Source: Saccopteryx bilineata
Taxonomy: Eukaryota; Chordata; Mammalia; Chiroptera; Emballonuridae
DNA: 64,000 nt
Direction of reading: 5' to 3'
Assembly: GCF_036850765.1 (NCBI RefSeq)
Contig: NC_089493.1
Coordinates: 296,063,849-296,127,848 of the forward strand
Part shown: piece after piece, positions 22,840 to 33,175 of the stretch
How positions within the stretch are numbered: the stretch's first letter is position 1
How the letters are laid out: each line of letters opens with the position of its first letter
Translations under genes and position numbers: made by a program
The notes under the pieces: model-generated
What the model saw: only the letters and a program-made list of their open reading frames with translations
Told to the model about the DNA's origin: nothing
The model's database searches: none

Positions 22840-23917
22840 GGCTGTGTTCTAATAGAATTTTATTCACGGACCCGGAAATCTGAATCTCGTAGAATTTGCA
22901 TGAGTCACAAAATATTTCTCTTTCAATATCTTTTAACCGTTGTGAAGTCGAGGGGAGAAAATACCGCCCCATCGTTAGGTCACGGGCGATCCGCGGGGTC
23001 TGACCTGAGGTGTCCTAGTGTCTGTCTGTCGGTCCCCCCACGCTAAGCGGGACGAGCTCAGGGTAGCACCCAGCGCTCCGTGCCTGGGCTGACGTTGAGC
23101 CCCAACTCTTCATACAACCAGCTACGATCGCGTCAGGGGTGGGGGGTGGGGGACGGAGGCAGGGCTGTCTGCCGGGGCTGGCTGGCCGGTGGAAGGTCCA
23201 CCTTGCAAGAAGAACAGCTAGCTTATCAGGATAAAGTCCTTTAGGCCCCCGGCGGCCACTGGACAGCAGCGTCCAGCAATGCCCACCAACTGGCTCCTCT
23301 CTGCCGGGGGAAGGGGCCCAAGGCACTGGCTTTGCTGCCCATAAGGTGACCCCAGCCCTGCTCCCAGAGGGACAGCCCACTGTCACATCCTCGGGCCTCC
23401 CCCAACTGCACCCTCTTCCCTTCCACACGCTCTAAGGACCTCGAGCCAACTCCCCGGCCCTGAGGAGAGACATTGCTTCCATGTCAGCGACTAAAAAAAC
23501 GTCTCATTTCAACAGCTCCAGCCCCCGGGGCTGAAGCTCTCTCCTACACTGGCCCCAGCCCGCCCTGTCAGGCCTCCGTGCCTGCGGAAGGTCACAGCCT
23601 GGGCCGAAGGCTTAGCGGTCTTTCCCAAGTCCTGGCAGAGAGCTAGCTCCCTCGGGCACCACGTCCTCGGCCCCATCTCTCTCTGGGGCCCAGGCGGGAA
23701 GGGTGTGTGCCACAGGACCTGTCTCGTCAGGACGGCTCTGAGTGCGGCCGGGCAGGGCCCAAAGGGGCCCCGTCTTGTTGTACAAAGCGGACTTGGAGTC
23801 GGTGTCTCTCAAAAGCCCAGAGTGGGTGCGGAGGGTCCCCTCTGCGGGCAGGAGACGGGTCCCAGGTCTCAGACCGTGACTGGCGGTGCTGGCTGGATCT
23901 CTCGTCCACACCAAGCC
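22840..23917 (-). other. SCNN1G: SCNN1G 3' untranslated region
   Basis: Runs from the stop codon to the first good poly(A) signal, about 1.08 kb. It has no open frame of note and no recognisable SINE, so it looks like unique sequence. The length is close to what I recall for the human 3' UTR. The exact cleavage site is inferred as 15-25 nt past the signal. Confidence 0.75.
22859..22864 (-). promoter_or_regulatory. SCNN1G: SCNN1G polyadenylation signal AATAAA
   Basis: Canonical AATAAA on the minus strand (TTTATT on plus), the only exact hexamer found in the kilobase after the stop codon. Downstream on the minus strand is a T-rich stretch in the 22825-22835 area, consistent with a cleavage-stimulating element. 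Confidence 0.75.
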
Positions 23918-24301
23918 TCAGGACTCGGCCGGCACCTGAGTGTCCGTGAGCTGGTCGGAGAAGGCCCTCTCTAAGCGCAGGGTGTTGTATGTGGGAGGCG
24001 GCGTGCCGGGCACCTGAGCCCCCGGGGCCGGAGGCAAGCGCAAGGCGGAGGTGAAGGTGGGCGGGTCATCGTCGAGGTCCAGGACCGGGTTGTCCCGGCC
24101 GCGGTGACCGTGGGCAGCCTGCGGGACGCTGGGCGCCTGCCGCTTCTGGGACCACCACTTCCTGGTCTTCTGCCACTGCTGGCGGGCCACGATGGAGAGA
24201 GAGTCGATGAAGAAGACCTCGATGATCTCGATGACGCAGACGACGGAGCAGCTCATCCACAGGCCCAGCTGGCCCCCGAAGTTGGACAGAAGCATCTCAA
24301 C
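23918..24301 (-). CDS. SCNN1G: SCNN1G exon 13: TM2, selectivity filter, cytoplasmic tail and stop
   Basis: Encodes residues 527-653 and TGA at 23920-23918. TM2 begins [16 protein letters not shown] and contains the gamma-type filter S543-C544-S545, followed by the conserved E551. The cytoplasmic tail carries a PY motif, P628-P629-T630-Y631, followed by NTLRLERAF. This is the docking site for NEDD4-2 WW domains, whose loss in humans causes Liddle syndrome. The PY core is intact; the third position is Thr where human has Lys. Acceptor TTGCAG at 24307-24302. Confidence 0.97.
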   Translation of the reverse strand, partial: VEMLLSNFGGQLGLWMSCSVVCVIEIIEVFFIDSLSIVARQQWQKTRKWWSQKRQAPSVPQAAHGHRGRDNPVLDLDDDPPTFTSALRLPPAPGAQVPGTPPPTYNTLRLERAFSDQLTDTQVPAES

Positions 24302-27300
24302 CTGCAAGAGGAGAGGCCGAGCCCCACCATCAGGACGGTGCCACCCACGCTGGCCTCATGCAGGGACCTCAGTTCCCAGGAGAGCCACTGGCCAGCCCTG
24401 GCCCTGAGCGGGTGTGGAGAAGGAAGTAGGCAGGCTTCCTGTCCCTCTTCCTCTGCCCGCTCTGGTCCAAGGCCTGGCTGGCGAGGGCCTGGGGTGCCCC
24501 CAGTAGCTCAGACTAGACCCCCCCCCCGCTCCCCGATCTGACTCTGCTCCTTGAGAACGGGCGGGCGGGAAGGGAGCTACTCACGCTGTTGGCAGGGCTC
24601 TCCATGATGGATCTCTGGTTTAAGTCCTTGTAGAAGATCAAGAGCTTGGCCAGGTCAGTCCTGCAGAAATCCCAGCGGACAGAGCCCGGGTGAGCTGGGT
24701 GCCCGGAGCTGCACTGGGATCTGTCTCCCGGGGACCAGGGCCTGGCCCGTGCCGCCCCTTCTGCGCCCGGGCACAGCTCCAGCCTGGGCCTGGCTGCTCG
24801 GGCCGTTCATGGCTCAAAAGCCACTTCCCAACCTCCCGACTCGGCAGGCCACCCACTGATACTCTCCTAGCACCCTGTTCTTTACAGTAAACCTGGACAT
24901 TTGTGATTGTTTGATTGCAATCTCAAGAGACGGGCAGGTAAGGTGAATGAGCGAGGTAGGCTGGGTAGAAGGGAATGATGATAGTAATCATTAGAGCAGC
25001 GAATGTTTTATTAGACACTTCCTATGTTGCCAAGCGCTGTTCCAAAAGCCTTTGGCCTCTGGCTCAATCAGCTCCCCGAACGCGCACCACCCTGTGACCT
25101 GGGAGGTTCTAACCGTCCCCATTTCGCCCACACGGAAAACGAAGACAGGCATCGGTCAGCAACTTGCCCAAGACGACACAGCTCAGACTGGGCAGTGCCA
25201 GTGTTCAAACCTAGGGGGCTCTGACTTCAAAGTCCGTGCCCTGACACCATTGTTGGGACTGGGTTGCCTCCTGACAGGACCGTGGCAAGCTGGAAAGTTC
25301 ACGCTTACCCCAGGAGGAAGCTCTCAGGCACCAGGCAAGAACAGAGGGTCTGCCGTTGCCAGAACTTTGGGCATCTCAGAGAAAGCCTGGACATGTTGTT
25401 GGGAGTTACTTGTGTGGGTGGAGCTCAATTTGGCCTTGGGAATCGCCGATTTGCAGTGCCGGTTGAAGGCACTTTGCTGGGTCGAAGTCTACCTTTATCG
25501 CTAGATTGTAAGCATCTTGGGGGCAGGGCTCATGTCTGCTTAGTCAACAGGGTAGCCCAGCACTCACAAAGCACCTGGCACAAAACAGCGAGTCCACATT
25601 GGAGGCACCAGACCGGCTCCCGCTGGGCCAGGCCTGATGCTGGGCACTGTGGAGATGGGATGGCCCACAGAGATGTGAGCTCATGTGCAACCTCCCTGCT
25701 CCCCAATCTTTTTTTTTCTTATGGAGAGAGAGACGGAGAGAGACAAGACAGGGTGGGAGAGAGAGGTGAGAAGCATCAACTCATAGTTGCTTTCACTCCA
25801 GTGGTACCTCGACTGCTTCTCGTCTGTGCCTTGACTGGGGTCAAGCCAGTGCCCCCCTTGCTCAAGCCCACGACCCTTGGGCGTTCCATGTCAGCGACCT
25901 CTAGGCTCAAGCTGGCGAGCTATGGAATCATGTGGACAACCCCCTGCTCAAGCCAGCGGCCCTGCGCTGATTAGCCCGCACTCAGAGCCAGCGACCTCGG
26001 GGTTTCAAACCAGTGACCTCAGCATTTCGGGTGGACACTTCATCCACTGTATCATCAGCAGTCAGGCCCTGCCACCCCATCTTTGCCTACATCTGCTGAG
26101 GCCCCTGAACAGCGGCCTGGCTGATTTTTGCTAAAGATCCCTTGGAAGTGAATTTCGATGTGGAAAATGCACAAGGGATTACAAGTGCAAGGCTCAGTGG
26201 AGTATTTTTCCAACGAGGTCAAGACAGATCAGAAAACCGTGAATAAATGAACTGGGCTATTACCAGTGCCTTTCTCCAAGTGAAACAGAATAGAAAGTAC
26301 CATCGTGCGTCCACAGAGATAGTCAACATTAGCATCGATGATCTGAGCACTAATCGTTCGGAATTGGGAGCCATCGGTTTGGCTCTCAGAGGGCGCATCT
26401 GAAAACCTGCCTGAATGCGTGTATGCAGGACGCGTTGTTTCCCCAAGACTTCCATTGCTGTCGCACACTGCGTGGGCCACACAGAGAGGTGTTTTTATAC
26501 TGTGCCTCGTGGTCAGAGCATTCGAGAGCCCCGGGCCAAGAGCAGGGCTGGGCTCAGGACACAAGCTCAATAAATCTTTGTGGAATCAAGCGATGAGTGA
26601 ATGGGAAGGAGAGAGTTTGGCAATGAGGAAGCAAGTGAGGAGGCTGAGGCCCAGGACAGAGCAAAGGAAACCGTGTGATCAACTTACTTGTTGAGCTTTT
26701 TCTTTATTTGCTGGCCTTGGTCCCAAGTGAGAACGCGCAACAACCATTTCTGCGATGGAGAAAAAGGTGTTGCCCTGGGGAACTCCCGGAGAGACAGGGC
26801 CAGCCGTCTGCCCGTGGCCCTCAGTCCCTGCCCCCACCCCTGCCCCCACCCCGGGCCTCCCTGGTGTCATCCCTGAGGGCAGAGGACACAGCCGGGCACC
26901 GGCTCCAGGCTGAGGAGCTGCAGGAGGAAGAGGGGAGGGGGCGGAAGGACTGACCTCGGAAACCACCGACGGCCACTGTGCCAGGCTGGTGGTCAGCGTC
27001 CACTCCTTGAAGCTAAGGGCGGAGGGCACAGAGTGAGCGTGGCCGGCCCAGGCCAGCGCTGCCCTGCTCACCCCGTCCCCCTCAGGGGCACTGACCTGCA
27101 GGCTTCCCGGCACACAGACTGGCAGCCCAGCTGTTCCCGGACAAAGGCCTGGTGCAGTTCATAGTAGCAGTACACTGGGGGACAAGGGACGGGGCAGCAT
27201 GAGCACTGGGGACACAGAGTCCTTCCTGGGGGTGGGACGTCTCCAGTGGTGCCCCCATGGTCTCCGTGAAAGTTTTCCTGCCACACCCTACAAACTTGCC

Positions 27301-27869
27301 TCCCTGGACACACACACTGCTGTGTGACATGACGGTGGATAGGGACACGAGTTGGGGGGGTGGGCAGGCAGTCCTTGATTTGGGCTCCGTTGCTCCCTCG
27401 CTGTGTGGCCTTGGGCAGGCTGCTTAACCTTCCTGAGCCTCAATGACCCATTCCGTGAAAGGGTCCTATCAATAGTTCTTGTCTCCTGGAGTGTGGACAG
27501 AGCTCTTGGCAAAGGCTGGGCTGTAGCATTTGGTCTTTCATGGAAAAAGTATCACTCAAGCCAGGCTGGAGGACTAGACTTACACTCGGTTTAACATCTC
27601 TACATCTCTCTCCCAATACTGCCCTCAGAAAAAAGGGCCGTGGGGGCGGGGCCTGGACTTGCCGAGCACAGGCTGGGGGGCGGGGCACGGCTGGGGCGGT
27701 CTCACTCACTCCAGTTGGGGTGCTGCTGGTAGTTGCAGTAGTTGGCGGCCGGGGGCAGAGGCTGGCTGTACTGGGCGCACCCACACCTCTCCACCATCTT
27801 CGTCTGGAAGCACGAGTGGAGGCAGATCTGAAAGAGGAAGCCAGGCGACTCCGTTAATCTCCCCGCAGG

Positions 27870-27902
<33 letters not shown>

Positions 27903-30900
27903 CTGGGGGCTGGGAGCCCCGCCCCCACCCAGATGGCCATCCTCCCACGGCCTTGGAAGACCCCATAAATATACCCTTCAGGTCACAGCCCGGTGGTCCA
28001 GAGGCGGTACCCTGACTCCAAAGAGACCGAGCTAGAACATGTATGGAGAATTTAGACGAACGGAGAGGTGGTGATGGGGCTGGAGTGGACATTTTCCCAT
28101 CGTGGGAGCGCCGACCCAGAGCAAAGTGGGAGAGCCGCAGCAGACGCCGAGAAACAGAGAGGAACACGGTCCCCAACTCTCCCACTCGCAGGTCCAAGCC
28201 CTCCACCGGGATCCTTGGGGATCATAAGCTACCACGCTATCCAAGAAGCTTAGAGTGTACGAGCTAATGGCAGGGGCTCTGAAGGCAGGCTACCTGAGTT
28301 CAAATCCCACCTTTTTGCCTGACCGGGCAGTGGCACAGTGGATAGAGCATTGGACTGGGATGCGGAGGACCCAGGTTCGAGACCCCGAGGTCGCCAGCTT
28401 GAGCGCGGGCTCATCTGGTTTGAGCAAAGCTCACCAGCTTGGACCCAAGGTCGCTGGCTCGGGCAAGGGGTTAATCAGTCTGCTGAAGGCCCGTGGTCAA
28501 GGCACATATGAGAAAGCAATCAATGAACAACTAAGGTGTTGCAACGAAAAACTAATGATTGATGCTTCTCATCTCTCTCTGTTCCTATCTGTCCCTGTCT
28601 ATCCCTCTCTCTGACGCTCTCTCTGTCTCTGTAAAATAAATAAATAAATCCCACCTTTGCCACCTCCCAGCTGTGTGACTTTAGGGAAGTGACTTAGCCT
28701 CTCTGATGCATTATTTTCTTCATTTTTTTTTTTTTAAGGTGAGAGGAGGGGAGACAGTGAGGCAGATTCCTGCACATGCCCTGCCTGACCGGGATCCATC
28801 CGGCAACCCCGTCTGGGGCCACTGCTCTGTTGCTTGGCAACCAAGAGCACCTGAGGCGAGGCCATGGAGCCGTCCTCAGCACCCGGGCCAACTTTGCTCC
28901 AGTGGAGCCTTGGCTGCGGGAGGGGAAGAGAGAGACAGAGAGGAAGGAGAGGGGGAGCGGTGGAGAAGCAGGTGGGTGCTTCTCCTGTGTGCCCTGACCG
29001 GGAATCGAACCCAGGACTTCCACACACCAGGCTGATGCTCTATCCAGAAAGCCACCAGCCAGCGCCAGTTTCTTCATCTTTGAGCACGGAGCACATTGAT
29101 ACATGTAAGGGGTTTGTACACGTCTCTCACTGGATATTCTCTAGGACAGGACTGTCTTTCCAATAAGCTGAGTTTTTTTTTTTCTTTTTTTGGGTCTTGA
29201 CCTCAGTTTGCTTGCCTCTCTTATTCTTACAAGCAGAGTTCCTCGACTAAGAGTCTCTTTCCACTGAGTGTCCCCACCAGCTCACGCCTCAGCTCTGACG
29301 TCAGCAGAGGGCTCAGTGCAGAGGGGCTCCTGGTCCCTTCTGCTGGGATGATTCTCACTGACACTCGGGGCACCCCCAGGGGCGGTGAACCCCACACTCG
29401 GAGAAGATGCGACAAGGCAGAGGACCACGCTCAAGGGTGGCAAACTCAGACATTGGCAGGGGCTGTGATGTCGGCCGTCCATGAGGGGCTGGGCTGGTGG
29501 AGAGCACAGAACCCACGCTTTGTTAAAACCGATCGGCCTGATCTTGTGGGGGTTTTTTTGTTTTTTTAAAGAGAAGCTGAGAAATTTGGTTTCCTTTGTG
29601 AAAACACCATCCAGGCCAGAAAGAAACCAGGTGTACAGCCCAGAAGGGGTCTGATTGAATCCAACCTGCCTGGTGATGGTTGAGGGTGGCACATCTTGCC
29701 CAGGGCCACTGGCCAGCGAGGGGCACGTGCAGGCCTGCCGGCCAAGCTCGGGACTTCTCAGCCAGTGCCTGACCCAGACGGCTTTGCGCCCGTCCCTCCC
29801 TCGCCGGCCAAGGCCCTTTTGTAGGAAGTGGGCCTGTCTCGGCCGTGGGCTGTGTCCTGGGCAAACCCCAGTGAATCCATCGGGCTCCGGTTACAGACGG
29901 ACTGAAGGGGATGGAACTAGCCAGTGTCGTTTGTTCCAGAGGTGTCTGAATGAACCCCAGGGATTCTCACCCGAGTTCCTGGTCCCAGACCCCCCCAGCC
30001 CATCTCTCACTTTTCTCTTCTGGGTCCAGGGCACCCCCCAGGGCTGGGTGTCCCCTGCAGCGCGTTTACCTGGAGGGAGTAGACGGCATTGTAGATGTTC
30101 TTGATGGGCACGTCGCTGCCGTCCTCTGTGCACTGGCTGTAAGGCTCGCCCAGCTTGAAGGACTCCGTCTGTAACGACAGCGGGACACTATTCAGCTCTG
30201 CCTCCTGCCTCAGGATCCAGGTGAGGAGGGGCAGAGGCGGGGATGAGGGGGGATGCCTCCTGCCTCAGGATCCAGGTGGGGGGGGCAGAGGGAGGGATGA
30301 GGGGGGAGGTGGGCATTGCCCACAGCCCCCGGGAGCTGAAACAGCATTTAGTCATTCATTTCACAGCTATTTATTGAGCACCTACTAGGTGCCTGGGGCT
30401 ATTCTAGGCCCTGCGGAATCAAGAATGATCGAAACAGACGAGCTCCCTGTGCTCATGGAGTTTACGGTCTCAGGGAGGAGACAGATGGTAAAAAGAGCAA
30501 ATAACTAAGATTATTGGGACAGTGACCCACGGGACTGGGCAGAGAGGCTGGAGGCATTGGAGGGGCGAGGGAAGGTACCTTCGAGAAAGGGCCGTGTCGG
30601 CTCCACACGGGACGGAGAAAAGAGCCGGCCGTGCCAAGAGGCGGAGGAAGCGGACGCACGCGGCGGAGGAAGCGGACGCACGCGGCGGAGGAAGCGGACG
30701 CACGCGGCGGAGGAAGCGGACGCACGCGGCGCAGGAAGCGGACGCACGCGGCGGAGGAAGCCACGAGGGCGAGAGAGGGGCCCGGGGGGCCACGCGGCAA
30801 AGGAAGAGAAGCCGCTGGCCACGGAGTCCGAGCAGGAGGCCCCGGCCCAACCCCGCCACCGCCTACACCCCGCGCGGAGAAGCACGGACTGGTTTGCAGA

Positions 30901-31697
30901 AGGGTGGTCAGAAGCCCCTGGAGAATCCCCCCCCCCCCCCCCGGGAGGCCGGGGGAGGTCAGCGACCACGCTGCATGGGACTCGTCTGTCCCAGGGACGG
31001 CCCGTTCCACCCGCTTGTCTCCTGACCCCCAGAAACGGACTTGGAAAAGTGGACGTTCTTAGCGCCGAGGAGGGCCCAGCAGAGGAGAATAGGACTCCCT
31101 GGCGAGAGGAAGCACACTGGCCCCGGCGGGTCCAGAGCCTGGTCACACTCTGTGGTCTGTGCTTTACTGCATTCGGCTCTGGCTTAGTGTCCGTCACTGC
31201 GAACAGACAACCCAGACCAGCTACCGGAGGAAAAAGAGAGGACGATGTCTCCGGCGGGGGGGGGACAGTATGAATTGTGACCTCCTTATAGCTAAGGTTC
31301 CAGGGTGCTTGTTGGTGTGTACAATTTTCTTTGTTTTGTTTTTGTTTTCTGAGAATGGGGATAAAGAAAAATGGGTGACAGATGCTTTTTCTCTGAAAGG
31401 TGTCTGGATAGCGAGAAAGATCATTGGGGGGGGGGCGGGGGGAGATCGAGCAGTTTGTGGCTAGAACCTCTTTCGGTTTGTGCTGTAATCCACCTGCTGG
31501 CCTGGCAGCCTCCCTCAGTGGGTGGCAGGGACGTCAGGCGCAACCAACGGTGTTGACTTAAAAATATTTCAACAGCCTGACCTGTGGTGGCTCAGCGGAT
31601 GAAGCGTCGACCTGGAAATGCTGAGGTCGCCGGTTCAAAACCCTGGGCTTGCCTGGTCAAGGCACATATGGGAGTTGATGCTTCCAGCTCCTCCCTC

Positions 31698-31734
<37 letters not shown>

Positions 31735-33128
31735 TCCTCTCTAAAATGAATAAATAAAAATTTAAAAAATAAATAAAAAATAAATAAAAATATTTCAACA
31801 GCAGAAGCCAAGGGCCAAGTGGCCGTCTGGTCACTCTCTTCCCCAGGGGACCCACCCCAACAGATCCGATCCCGATCGCAGACAGACAGACAGGCAGGGA
31901 GGCAGGCCTCCACTTTGCCCCGCAACCTCCCGTTCTCACTAACAATAAAGGGTGAGTGTCCTTCCGGGTCGGGACAGGACAGACAGACAGACTCCATTCC
32001 TCTAATAGCTGGGAGCAAACAGACTCAGGGCCTCTGGTACGTGCCAGGGTGGGGCCGGGCCCCCGGGAGCTGAGACGCCAAGCAGCAGGCTCCTTGGGCG
32101 GTTGTCCCTGGAGCCCCCGTGTCCCATGGAGCCACGTCAGCTGTCCTGTCTGAGAGACCAGGAACAGCTCTGAGCGCTGCCAGCCTGGCGGGGGGTACAC
32201 ACGCCTGGCATCGCACGGAGGAGGCGACAGGGTCTGGGCACAGTGGTGGGTCACCAGCAGAGGTGGCTGGGGCTCCTGCTCCTTGGGGGGCCAGCCCAGG
32301 GGCCCTGCCAGGGAATGCGACCGGGAGACTCAGCTCTGGATCTTCATGCTTTCTGAGGGCACGAGGGTACTTTTCTGTGTGGCGGTGCTTAGCAGGCTCG
32401 GCGCGCCTGGCTTACGCAGGGTGCTTCTGAAGCCACAAGGGCAAGTGAACTATTTTGAGTGACACGAAGGTCTTGCACTACTCAAAGCCTCAGGGGGATG
32501 AACTTGGACACAGCCTTGCCTCCCTCCCTCCTTCCCTCCCTCCCTCCCTCCTTCCCTCCCTCCCTCCCTCCTTCCCTCCCTTCCTCCCTCCTTCCCTCTC
32601 TCCCTCCCTCCCTCCCTTCCTCCTTCTTTCCCTTCCTACCTCCCTTCCTCCTTCCCTCCCTTCTTCCCTCCTTCCCTCCCTTCTTCCCTTCCTCCTTCCC
32701 TCCCTCCCTCCTTCCTTCTCTCCCTTCTTCCCTCCTTCCCTCCCTTCTTCCCTCCCTTCCCTTCCTTCTTCCCTCTCTCCCTCCTTCCCTCTCTCCCTCA
32801 CTCCCTCCCTTCTTCCTTCCCTCCCTCCTTCCTTCCCTTCTTCCCTCCTTCCCTTCTTCCTTTCCTCTCTCCCTCCTTCCCTCTCTCCCTCCCTCCCTCC
32901 TTCCCTCCCTGCTTCCTTCTCTCCCTCCTTCCCTCTCTCCCTCCCTTCTTCCCTTCTCCCTTCCCTCCCTCCCTCCCTCCCTCCCTTCCTCCTTCCCTCC
33001 CTCCCTCCCTCCTTCCTGCTTTCCCCCTTTGCCACAGTCCACAGTCAACTTCTAAGAACTGCTCATCCGTGCAGGGTGGGGACACACCCTGGCTCGTGTT
33101 CTCGGGAGAGACACAAAAACGAGACTGG

Positions 33129-33175
<47 letters not shown>

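Larger units (their letters stand above)
28260..29110 (+). repeat. MIR SINE interrupted by two younger SINEs
   Basis: Three MIR pieces in order: 28270-28314 (TACCTGAGTTCAAATCCCAC), 28646-28723 (CCACCTCCCAGCTGTGTGAC then GACTTAGCCTCTCTGATGCA) and 29067-29095 (GTTTCTTCATCTTTGAGCAC). Intron 7. Confidence 0.85.

Noticed and set aside
21980..22852. GC-rich overlapping open frames just downstream of the SCNN1G poly(A) site, including one ending VLWNLWLPQA
   Set aside because: I could not match any of them to a family, and opposite-strand frames are equally open, which is expected at high GC. A cDNA or protein search would be needed to revive it.
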